A stretch of 64,000 bases of DNA from Ligustrum vulgare (taxonomy: Eukaryota > Streptophyta > Magnoliopsida > Lamiales > Oleaceae), in the NCBI GenBank assembly GCA_963555705.1, contig OY743190.1:9833501-9897500 (forward strand). Reading direction: 5' to 3'. Shown here in pieces: positions 32,692 to 43,398 of this stretch. Under the pieces are notes generated by a model. That model was not told the DNA's origin. It ran no database searches and saw nothing but the letters and a program-made list of their open reading frames with translations. The stretch's first letter is position 1, and every line of letters begins with the position of its first letter. A program made the translations under genes and the position numbers.

Positions 32692-34216
32692 TGATTATTG
32701 TCAAATTTTACGTATTTTAGATAGATAAATAAATGAAAAATACAATTTTGGGATATAAATTTTGTAATTTAGAGTAAAACTTATAAAAGATTCAATTTTA
32801 ATTCTTTAACTCTAAATTAATTTTAATTGCTAAAAATCTCATTTATTTAATTGTAGGGAAAGATTGAACAATATTTCAAATTGAATTTGAATTTCTTCTC
32901 AAAATTCTCTAACCTAATTCTACTGAAGAAATCAAGAATGACGCATATTTTTGACCCAATTTCCAAGCCTAGACTCTCTCACGCCAACCAAAAACCTACA
33001 CACACACACACACCATACCACTATGGGTCTGTCTTCTCTCAACTCCTACAGCCGTAATCCACTCATCCCTTTCGTCAACCGCCAGCCACTTTCCTTCCTT
33101 CAACCTTTAGCACGCACAAAACCAACCTACAGCCGCCACTCCCAACTTCGGAAGAGATATACCAGCCCCAACTCTGGTTTTTCCTTATGGCTGACGAGCT
33201 GCACTCCTCCTTCCACGACGCAGAAAGCTCCACCAATCGTCCCCAGCCTCCAAAACCCAACAGCTGCGGTCTACTCTCATCACCACCAATCGGACCTCCA
33301 CCAATCACCAATAGCCTCTCTGACCTTCAACCTTTAACGCACTACCCTTCCTCTCAGCATAAACTCAGCCTCTGTTTCCGCTTCACGTTCCCAGCCTCTT
33401 CCATATTTCTCAGCCGCAGCCCTCATCTCGGTCTCTCCCTTGAACCTACACTCAGCCGCCAACTCTCTTCCCTCAGCCTCCCTCATTCTAGCAGCTACAA
33501 CACTCGGCCAGCAGCAGCCTCGATTTTGAGTGTTTTGTTCTATTTTTATTGCTATCTTGCTTAGATTTTTTTTATTGTTTCAATTGTTAGGTCTATAAAT
33601 TCAGATTATTGATGTTAGTTTGTTTTTAGATGTTTTTAGTTATTGAATTTTCATTTTCAAATTTGAATTTCATTTTCTAGAATGGTTATTGTTTGTTTGA
33701 ACATTATTTTGGTTAATTTAATTATGTTCGGCTAAGTTATATTTGAGGGGAGTTATTCTTAGCTTCGTTGGTATGTTTTAATTCGTTATGGATGAATTCT
33801 TGTGATTGATAATAATTAACGAGTGTTTTAAATTTTCAAATTATTTTACTTGTATTAATGTCGCTGATGTGGTATGTATTGAATATGCACACAACATGTT
33901 CGACAGAATGCTGTAGAATAAATTGATTAATTTTCTTACTAATATATTTAAATCTTATCGATCTCAAGAAATTCATACTAATCTTATTTGAAAAGCCCAA
34001 TTGATAGCGAAAGAATAACTCCACTCAAATTTCCCTTTCATTGCAATTTAATTATATTCTCTTTATTCATTTAAACACAATTGAAATCATAGTTTAAGTT
34101 TCGAATTTAGAAAATATTACGAGACCAATAAAATCCCTAGGAAGAATGACCCTGGATTATTGCTAGGCTATAACTTGACCCCTTTATACTTGGAGGGTAG
34201 ATTTAACATCGAGTCA
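32692..34216 (+). repeat. 5' LTR of the Athila element
   Basis: Starts TGATTATTG and ends ATCGAGTCA. Contains a CA microsatellite (about 32998-33013) and a C-rich, Pro/Ser-codon-like stretch that creates spurious open frames. Confidence 0.9.
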
Positions 34217-34222
34217 AGTTTT

Positions 34223-34240
34223 TGGCACCGTTGTCGGGGA
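34223..34240 (+). promoter_or_regulatory. tRNA-Asp primer binding site of the Athila element
   Basis: TGGCACCGTTGTCGGGGA, six bases after the LTR end. It matches the tRNA-Asp complement at 16 of 18 positions. Confidence 0.85.
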
Positions 34241-34331
34241 TTTTTTTGATGTTAATTAATTTTTGCTGAATTCTTTTTATTTTTTTATTATTTTTTTCTC
34301 TACTACTATTTTTGGATATTGTTCTTTGTTT

Positions 34332-36441
34332 ATGTCCGTTTGGTTTCGAGATAATTCTAAGCGATTAGTAAGATCGGAACCCACTAACCAATTTTTAATT
34401 CTTGAAAATCAGCAGGTAGTAACGGCAAATAATGCAGATCCAAATGAGGCGCCAATCATTTGAAGTTTTAGAGATTACATTTTTCCAACGATGGCAAGCA
34501 CTCCATCATGCATAATAATTCCTATAAATGCAGCGATCTTCAATTTTAAACCGGGAATGATTGATCATCTACCACGCTTCCATGGGATGCCATCAGAGAG
34601 TCCATATCCCCACATCCAGGAATTCGAATGGGTTTGTTTTACTTTTCTTGAAAGAAATTGCACTGAAGAAGTCATTCAACTCAAGCTTTTCCCTTTTTCA
34701 CTAAAGGATAAAGCTAAGTCGTGACTTAACTCTTTAAGGCCTGGATCAATTACAAATTGGGCAAATATGCGGAAAGAGTTCATTAAAAAGTTTTTCCACC
34801 ACAAAGAACCACCGCTATTCAAAGACAAATTATGAATTTTTCCCAAAAGAATAATGAAAATTTTTACACTACTTGGGAAAGATTTAAGGATTTGTTGTTA
34901 TCTTGTCCCCATCATTGTTATGAGCAATGGATGTTAACTAAATTTTTTTATGAAGGGCTCAGACCAGAAATGAGACAATTTGTGCAAACCATGAGTAATG
35001 GTGATTTTTTTGCAAAAGACCCGAATGAAGTTTTTACATTTTTTTTGATGATTTAGCTGAAAATGCCTAATCTTGGGATAACATTGATGAGTTTGATAGG
35101 GGTGTTTCAATAAAAACTGAATTTCCAAAGATTGCATCTGGAAATGGAATTCATTCACTTAGAGCAGATGATGACATAAATGCCCGATTGACTGTCATAA
35201 CTCGAAAACTTGAAAACTTGGAAACTCAAAAAGTGAATGAAGTCAATTCCTCTTCCACTATTTTAGAAAAATGTTCAATTTGTGAAGATGTACAACATTT
35301 AACCTCTGATTGTCTTGCACTTCCCCAACTAAAAGAGATGTATTTTGATCAATCTGTTGCTGTTAATATGATTTCCAAACCTTATTCTAACCCATATTCG
35401 AGTACTTTCAATCCAGATTGGAGAAATCATCTAAATTTCAGTTGCAGGAATGATAAAGGAGGAAGCAATAATGTTGGCAACAATGCTGGACCTTCAAAAC
35501 CAACACCTTATATGCCATCGCAGAAGCGAAGTTTGGAAGACCAAATCCAACAATTCATGCAAAGTCAAGCTGCCATCAGCAATCAAAACTCTCAGACCGT
35601 TAATGACATCCGGTCTCAGCTTACAAATCTGCCTACTCAGGCAAGTGCACCAGAAAAAGGTAAGTTTCCAGCTCAACCAATGCCTAATCCTCAAACTCAA
35701 TACAATGGGGTCGATGAGTCCAATATGAGACATGTGAAAGCAGTAACTACCTTGAGAAGTGGTAAGCAAATCCAAGTTCCTGAACCTAAAGAGAACTTGG
35801 TGGATAAGCAAACTAAACCTCTTGTTGATGATACTATGTTAAAATCTCTATCTGATGTTCAGGAACCACCTAGGCCAATAGTAGGTGCACCCCCTGCCCC
35901 TTTTCCTCAAAGATTACAACCTGATAATAAGACCAAAAATCAAACAGAAATTCATGAGATTTTTAAGCAAGTTAGGGTAAATATTCCTCTGTTAGATGCA
36001 ATTCAACAAGTCCCTGCCTATGCTAAATATCTTAAGGATTTGTGTACAGTGAAAATGAAGCTAGCTGTTAAGAATAAGGCATTTTTAACTGAACAGGTGA
36101 GTTCTATCATACAATGCCAAACTCCTCAAAAATTTAAAGACCCTGGTTCTCCAACCATTGCTTGTATCATAGGAACCACTCGTATTGGTCATGCTTTGCT
36201 AGATTTAGGTTCAAGTGTGAATCTTTTGCCTTTTAGTGTGTATACACAGCTTGGTTTAGGTGAACTTAAGCCCACTCCCATGATTTTACAATTAGAAGAT
36301 AGATCTGTTAAGATGCCCAGAGGGATAATTGAGGACATTTTGGTTCAAGTTGATAAATTCTACTATCTAGTTGATTTTGTTGTTATTAATGTTCAAAGTA
36401 CACCTAAAACTTCCCCCCCAAATCCCTGTTATTCTTGGTAG
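34332..36441 (+). pseudogene. Athila gag and protease (broken)
   Basis: Gag begins near the ATG at 34332 (MSVWFRDNSKRLV). It is cut by a TGA at 34461, a TGA at 34722 (probably from TGG) and a frameshift near 35056. The gag core shows FHGMPSESPYPHIQEF and the 'TWERFKDLLLSCPHH' helix. From 35188 an intact 417-codon frame carries a zinc knuckle, CSICEDVQHLTSDC, a long Gln/Pro/Lys linker, and a retropepsin-like domain with ALLDLGSSVNLLP and a later VDKFYYLVDFVV stretch. A shift in a run of eight C near 36414 moves the following LGRPFLATS motif to another frame. Confidence 0.85.
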
Positions 36442-36742
36442 ACCATTCCTTGCAACTTCAAATGCTTTAATAAATTGTAGGAGTGGTATTTTAAAGTTGA
36501 CTTTTGGCAATATGTCTTTGGAACTTAACATTTTCAATGCTTGTAGGCAACCAAAATATTTTGATGAAGTGCAGGAAGTTAATATGCTGGAAGAGCTGCT
36601 AATTGAGTTAGAAGATCCTAATGAGCATCTTGAGCAGAATCTCGAATTGGACAGCATTCAAGACTCTTCAAAAAGTGTAACAACAGCAGCTGTAAGAGCT
36701 TGACAGCCAAACATTGAGCCTTTAAATGTTAGCCAGAAACCC

Positions 36743-37714
36743 ATGCAAACATCAGCAGAAAAGATGCCAACTCTGGAGCTTAAACCTCTTCCATCGGAAC
36801 TAAAGTATGCATTCTTGGGACCTAATGAATCATACCCTGTGGTAATCTCTTCTACTCTTACTTGTGATCAGGAAAATATGTTGTTGAAAGTGTTGAATGA
36901 TCATAGATCTGCAATAGGTTGGACTATAGCAGATATTAAGGGAATTAGTCCCTTAGTGTGCACTCATAGAATTTTTCTAGAAGAAAATGCTAATCCTTTT
37001 AGGGAATCTCAAAGAAGGCTAAACCCTAAAATGAAAGAGGTTGTTAAAAATGAAGTTTTAAAATTACTTGATGCAGGTATTATTTATCCTATTGCAGACA
37101 GCAAGTGGGTAAGTCCTACTCAAGTAGTTCCTAATAAAACTGGGGTTACTGTTGTTGAAAATGAACAGGGAGAAATGATAACTAAAAGGGTACCCACTAG
37201 TTGGAGAATGTGTATAGATTATAGAAAATTGAATTTTATGACCAGAAAAGACCACTTTCCTTTACCATTTTTAGATCAAGTGCTAGAAAGAGTTGCTGGA
37301 CATTCATTCTATTGTTTCTTGGATGGTTTTTCAGGCTACCATCAAATTGAAATAACATTAGAAGACCAAGAAAAAACTATTTTTACTTGCCCTTTTGGGA
37401 CGTTTGCTTTTAAAAGAATGTCTTTTGGTCTTTGTAATGCCCCAGCAACCTTTCAAAGAGGCATACTTAGCATATTCAGTGATATGATAGAAAACTTTTT
37501 GGAAGTATTTATGGGTGATTTCTCTGTGTATGGTGATTCATTTGATGATTGCCTAACAAATTTGAAAGCTGTTTTGTACAGGTGTGAAGATAAGCAACTT
37601 CTTCTTAATTGGGAGAAATGTCATTTCATGGTTATAATAGGAATTGTTTTAGGTCATATAATTTATGCTAAAGGAATGGAAGTAGATGGGGGCAAAAGTA
37701 GATTCAATTTCTAG
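36743..37714 (+). pseudogene. Athila reverse transcriptase with altered catalytic site
   Basis: A 323-codon frame covers most of the domain: WRMCIDYRKLN, FPLPFLDQVLERVAG, FLDGFSGYHQIEI, TCPFGTFAFKRMSFGLCNAP, then VFMGDFSVYG. The last motif should be F-x-D-D; the first catalytic Asp is Gly (GGT at 37514-37516). It ends in a frameshift near 37690, where the RNase H frame takes over. It would convert element RNA to cDNA; this copy cannot. Confidence 0.9.
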
Positions 37715-38270
37715 GTTGCCCATTCCTTTAACTGTAAAAGATGTTCGATCATTTTTAGGCCATGCAGATTTTTATAGGAGGTTTATAAAAGATTTTAGTG
37801 TCATAGCAAAACCTTTGACTACACTTTTGATGCATGATACAAAATTTGTTTGGACTAATGAATGCACTGCAGCTTTTGAACATTTAAAAAAGGCACTCAC
37901 CACTGCACCCATAGTTAGATCACCTGATTGGTCTCTACCTTTTAAATTAATGTGTGATGCAAGTGATATAGCTGTAGGAGCAGTGCTTGGCCAGAGGAAA
38001 TGTAAGGAACCTTATATAATCTACTATGCTAGCAGAACTTTGAATCAAGCTCAATTGAATTACACAACTACTGAAAAAGAGCTGCTAGGTATAGTTTTTG
38101 CATTGGAAAAATTTAGAACTTATCTTATTGGGACTCCTGTTACCATCTTTACTGATCACTCTGCTCTTAAATATTTGTTCACAAAGAAAGATGCTAAACC
38201 TAGACTCATTCGATGGATTTTATTATTACAGGAATTTGACATCACAATTAAGGATAAAAAGGGGTGAAAA
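37686..38270 (+). pseudogene. Athila RNase H domain
   Basis: Continues the polymerase in the next frame. It begins with the connection region ([20 protein letters not shown]). RNase H then shows [31 protein letters not shown] and [10 protein letters not shown]. The '[11 protein letters not shown]' end lies in the following frame, with Asp retained. The frame stops at 38267. Confidence 0.88.
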
Positions 38271-39672
38271 ATGTTGTCCCTGATCATTTATCCAGTTTAA
38301 ATTCTGAAAATTCAAAAGTTTCTCACCCTTTAAATGATTCATTTCCCGATGAACAGTTATTTAGCTTGAATATTGTTCCATGGTTTGCTGACTTGGTTAA
38401 TTATCTGGTTACATGTCATATGCCTTCAAATGGGAGTGTCCAAGATAAAATTAGAATGAAAGTTATTGCAAGGAACTTCTTCTATGATGATCCGTATTTA
38501 TTTAAATATTGTGCTGACCGGATTATCCGAAGATGTGTTCCTGATGATGAGATGCAACAAATTCTTACATTTTGTCATTCTCATGCTTGCGGAGGCCATT
38601 TCTCTTGGCAGAAAACAGCTGCTAAGGTACTTCAATGTGGTTTTTATTGGCCTAGTTTATTTAAGGATGCTCATAAATTTTGTAAAAATTGTGAAGCATG
38701 TCAGAAACTTGGTAGTCTCAGCCATATGAATATGATGCCATTAGCTCCAATCCTTGTTCTTGAAATTTTTGATTGTTGGGGATTAGATTTTATGGGTCCT
38801 TTTCCCCCTTCTTTTGGATATCTATATATATTGGTTGTTGTTGATTATGTGTCAAAATGGGTAGATGCTATTCCATGTAGGACAAATGACCATAAAGTTG
38901 TGCTCAAATTTTTGAAAGAACATATTTTTTCTAGGTTTGGTATGCCTAAGGCCATAATTAGCGATGGAGGAACACATTTTTGTAATAAACCTTTTGAAAC
39001 CTTGTTGAAGAAATATGACATTAGGCATAAGATTTCCACTCCCTATCACCCTCAAACTAATGGTCAAACTGAACATGCCAACCGGGAAATTAAAGATATT
39101 TTGACAAAAACAGTGAATCCAAATAGAAAAGATTGGGCTATAAAATTGGATGATGCTTTATGGGCCTATAAGGCTGCTTTTAAAACTGTTCTTGGAATGT
39201 CTCCTTATAGAATTGTATTTGGAAAACCTTGTCATTTGCCAGTTGAAATCGAACATAAAGCTTATTGGGCAATCAAAACACTCAACTTTGATTTAGATCA
39301 AGCTAGTGAATTTAGGAAACTGAAATGAATGAGTTAGATGAATTACGTTTGGAAGCGTATGAGAATGCAAAAATTTCAAAAGAGAAAATGAAAGTTTTTC
39401 ATGATAATAAAATTTTTAGAAAATCATTTTTTCCTTCTCAGAAAGTATTGCTATATGATTCTAAGCTTCATCCGTTTCCTGGTAAGTTGAGAACTAAATG
39501 GATTGGTCCTTACATTGTGCAAACTGTTTATCCTTATGGAGCGGTTGAAATCTTGGATCCAAAAACTGGTTCTGTTTTTAAAGTTAATGGACAACGTCTG
39601 AAACCATTTTTGGATAATTTTTCTGCTGAAGTTAATGAACTACCTCTGCTGGACCCTGATTCCAGCGGCTGA
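38264..39672 (+). pseudogene. Athila integrase
   Basis: A 354-codon frame followed by a shifted 115-codon frame (39325-39672). It has an HHCC zinc site (HSHACGGHF ... CKNCEACQK). In the DDE core, LDFMGPFP gives the first Asp and [11 protein letters not shown] the second, and [16 protein letters not shown] gives the Glu. A C-terminal GPY-like region reads [19 protein letters not shown]. One frameshift near 39325 separates the last part. The catalytic triad is intact, but upstream damage makes the element non-functional. Confidence 0.9.
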
Positions 39673-40573
39673 TTTTCTTGGAACTAACTTTTATTATTAT
39701 GTATATATTTTCTTTTCTTTTTGCAGATTTTATTCTTTTCTTCATTTTTTTTATTTTTTCATTCTTGAATAATTGCTCATGTGCACAGGCCTCCTCTCAT
39801 GTACACTCTTCTCCTTTAGCTTGATTTAATTTTGAGTCATGTCTATTAATCACTTTTCATTTTTCTTCTCTTTGAGTCATTGAGGACAATGTCTGATTTT
39901 AGTTGGGGGGGAGAGTAACTCAAATGTACTTGTTTCATTAATTCTTTTGTGATCCTTGAGCATAAAATTGAGTACATCTTGAGTCTTGAATTATATCTTT
40001 GTTATTTTGTAAAGACCTCCCTCCTAATTTTTTTTTTTCATGCACGAATTGAAGCTTTGTGGTAAGATGGATAGTCAACACATACAACTAGAGCTCTCTC
40101 AAGTCTAAGTAATTTTATTTGTTCATCATGAGAGTTGAGTGATTGGTGGTTTTCTTATATTGCCCTTGTTTGATATTGCTACTTCCATTGGGCATCATTA
40201 CACAGATTGTGGATTGTTGGTGGTTTACACTTGAGAAATGATGAAGGTCAATGTCAAATAAAAATAAAAATTTGGTCCTTTGAAGCTAACCTTATCTTCT
40301 CTTCCCATCACAAATCCCTTCATATCCACAAATTCCTTCATAGCCACAAATCCCTTTCATTTATTTCACATTAAAGACGACATTGCATCCAGACATTGCT
40401 TCCATAAATACATAACCTTGTTTCTACTTTCAAGTTTAAGTGAGGATGATTATGTTTGCTCCATTTTTGAGAAAAAATGTTCAGTGCATGAAAAGAAAGA
40501 AAAGTGGAGTTAGAAATTATTTGACAGTCATTGAGACTAGAGGAGAATGTTGAAGAATTATTTGAGAAGATTT

Positions 40574-40576
<3 letters not shown>

Positions 40577-40635
<59 letters not shown>
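40577..40635. repeat. (GA)n microsatellite
   Basis: About 29 uninterrupted AG dinucleotides inside the Athila 3' region. Confidence 0.95.
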
Positions 40636-40638
<3 letters not shown>

Positions 40639-41417
40639 AAAGAAAAAAGAAGAAAAAAAAATCAAAAGAAAAGGGAGACATATCGAAAAGAAAGTAAAGG
40701 ATGTGAAGAAGAAAGTAAGCTTGAAGTGTGATTAAAAGTGAAAATTATTATCCTTACTTATATTTTGAAAGTCTTCGATTTCTACCAATTTCTTTTATTT
40801 CCTTATCCTATCAAAAAAAAAAAAAATGCTACCATTGCGTCTTATACTTTCATTGGAATTTCTTGTTCTATTAGTATAACTGAAATATGCAAACTTCTTC
40901 TTCCATCACTCTTTATCAATTCTCTTGAGAACACCAGCATCACCTTTACGTTGACATTGACATTTTGATCTTAAGTTGGCTAGTGGTAAGAATGGTTGAA
41001 TCCCAATAGTTATGAGCTTTTCATGAGGTCAATATTTGCATTGCTGTCATCCACATATATATGGCCTTTATTGAATGCTTGAGTGATTAGTTTTCACACT
41101 CCATGAGTGACCTCCTAACCAGTTCAGAAACAAAATGCACATACCCGTGAGTATGTGTAGTTTATACTTGGCTTGAGTGAATACTCGACACTGTATGTGT
41201 TGAGGTTAGTGGTTTGATGGATCGGCTTAAAACACACAAACACAAAATTTTAGGAATGTTTTTATGGATTAATTTGGGATATAATGTTTGATCTCTTGAT
41301 TTTGCGAAGTTGATGTGCTCGACTATCTAAATTCATTCTTGACTTTACAATTGAAGTTTTTCATTGAGCTAGTCATGTTTTTAATTCGTTTGAATTGTTA
41401 GAGACTAGCAAATAGCT

Positions 41418-41429
41418 AGTTGGGGAGTG
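41418..41429 (+). promoter_or_regulatory. Terminal polypurine tract of the Athila element
   Basis: AGTTGGGGAGTG lies directly before the 3' LTR start TGATTATTG. Confidence 0.7.
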
Positions 41430-42960
41430 TGATTATTGTCCAATTTTACGTATTTTAGATAGGTAAATAAATGAAAATTACAATTTTGGGATATAAATTT
41501 TGTAATTTAGAGTAAAACTTATAAAAGACTATATTTTAATTCTTTAACTCTAAATTAATTTTAATTGCTAAAAATTTCATTTATTTAATTGCAGGGAAAG
41601 ATTGGACAATATTTCAAATTGAATTTGAATTTCTTCTCAAAATTCTCTAACCTAATTCGACTGAAGAAATCAAGAATGACGCATATTTTTGGCCCAATTT
41701 CCTAGCCCAGACTCTCTCACGCCAACCAAAAACCTACACACACACACCATACCACTCTGGGTCTGTCTTCTCTCAACTCCTACAGCCGCAATCCACTCTT
41801 CCCTTCCGTCAACCGCCAGCCACTTTCCTTCCTTCAACCTTTAGCACGCACAAAACCAACCTACAGCCGCCACTCCCAACTTCGGAAGAGATATACCATC
41901 CGCAACTCTGGTTTTTCCATCTGGCTGACGAGCTGCACTCCTCCTTCCACGACACAGAAAGCTCCACCAATCGTCCCAGCCTCCAAAACCCAACATCTGC
42001 GGTTTACTCTCATCACCACCAATCGGACCTCCACCAATCACCAATAGCCTCTATGACCTTCAACCTCTGACGCACTACCCTTCCTCTCAGCATAAACTCA
42101 GCCTCTGTTTCTGCTTCACGTTCCCAGCCTCTTCCATATTTCTCAGCCGCAGGCCCGCAGCCCTCACCTCGGTCTCTCCCTTGAACCTACACTCAGCCGC
42201 CAACTCTCTTCCCTCAGCCTCCCTCATTCCAGCAGCTACAACACTCGGCCAGCAGCAACCTCGGTTTTGAGTGTTTTGTTCTATTTTTATTGCTATCTTG
42301 CTTAGATTTTTTTTTTATTGTTTCAATTGTTAGGTCTATAAATTCAGATTATTGATGTTAGTTTGTTTTTAGATATTTTTAGTTATTGAATTTTCATTTT
42401 CAAATTTGAATTTCGTTTTCTAGAATGGTTATTGTTTGTTTGAACAATATTTTGGTTAATTTAATTATGTTCGGCTAAGTTATATTTGAGGGGAGTTATT
42501 CTTAGCTTCAGTGGGTATGTTTTAATTCGTTATGGATGAATTCTTGTGATTGATAATAATTAACGTGAGTTTTAAATTTTCAAATTATTTTACTTGGATT
42601 AATGTCGCTGATGTGGTATGTATTGAATATGCACACAACATGCTCGACAAAATGCTGTAAAATAAATTGATTAATTTTCTTACTAATATGTTTAAATCTT
42701 ATCGATCTCAAGAAATTCATACTAATCTTATTTGAAAAGCCCAATTGATAGCGAAAGAATAACTTCACTCAAATTTCCCTTTCATTGCAATTTAATTATA
42801 TTCTCTTTATTCATTTAAATAAAATTATAATCATAGTTTAAGTTTCGAATTTAGCAAATATTACGATACCAATAAAATCCCTAGGAAGAATGACCCTGGA
42901 TTATTGTTAGGCTATAACTTGACCCCTTTATACTTGGAGGGTAGATTTAACATCGAGTCA
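41430..42960 (+). repeat. 3' LTR of the Athila element
   Basis: 1531 bp matching 32692-34216 with scattered substitutions. One is a shorter CA run; another is a small GCAGGCCC insertion near 42150. It ends ATCGAGTCA before the ACCAA target duplication. Confidence 0.9.
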
Positions 42961-42965
42961 ACCAA

Positions 42966-43398
42966 TTGACGGGGTGCTACTATGAGCGAACAAAAATCGT
43001 ATAAACAAAAATCAACTAAAATTGTATAAAATTATCTAAGGACTTAAATGGAGTTTTTCTATTCTTGAATGGTTTATATTGGAAATCCATGTATGAGGGT
43101 ATTTATGGTGGTTTGAATGGTCAAATGTCATTTTCCAAATATTATGATTTCAAATTCAAAGTCTATTTTGCAAATTATTATGGCTATTGGATCCATTTAT
43201 GGTTATTTCCCTTTAATTTATCTATACACAACTTTTTCACATTTTTTCGCTACTTATCATAATATTTTGTAAAGAAATTGTTGATTTGCCTAATATTTTA
43301 CGATATTATATCACACGCGATTTATTTATTAAACTGACATTTTAATTAATTTTCTAATATATATTTTGAAGAATTTGACGCAAATTTTCAACAAAATA
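42966..43398. other. Short intergenic stretch, nothing recognised
   Basis: Lies between the Athila element and the Helitron-like element. A 65-codon open frame (43065) has no recognisable motif. It shows no resemblance to the pararetroviral leader, which supports the idea that the viral insertion ended at its primer site. Confidence 0.4.

Larger units (their letters stand above)
39673..41429 (+). other. Athila 3' noncoding region
   Basis: No env-like or other gene recognised. It contains an internal polypurine tract at 39901-39916 (AGTTGGGGGGGAGAG-like), the GA microsatellite at 40577 and the terminal polypurine tract. Open frames over the microsatellite are low-complexity artefacts. Confidence 0.7.
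32692..42960 (+). mobile_element. Athila-type Ty3/gypsy retrotransposon, structurally complete, coding regions mutated
   Basis: 10,269 bp with LTRs of 1525 and 1531 bp and target duplication ACCAA (32687-32691 and 42961-42965). The tRNA-Asp primer site is at 34223, followed by gag, protease, reverse transcriptase, RNase H and integrase, and a terminal polypurine tract. The high similarity of the LTRs by eye suggests a fairly recent insertion. Several frameshifts, stops and a catalytic substitution disable it. No env-like ORF was found after integrase. It interrupts nothing but the end of the endogenous pararetrovirus. Confidence 0.9.

Noticed and set aside
32951..33564. Open frames of 78-128 codons in the Athila 5' LTR
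   Set aside because: They are in noncoding LTR sequence and are broken or altered in the 3' LTR copy.
40531..40735. Arg/Glu repeat proteins
   Set aside because: Translation of the (GA)n microsatellite in two frames.
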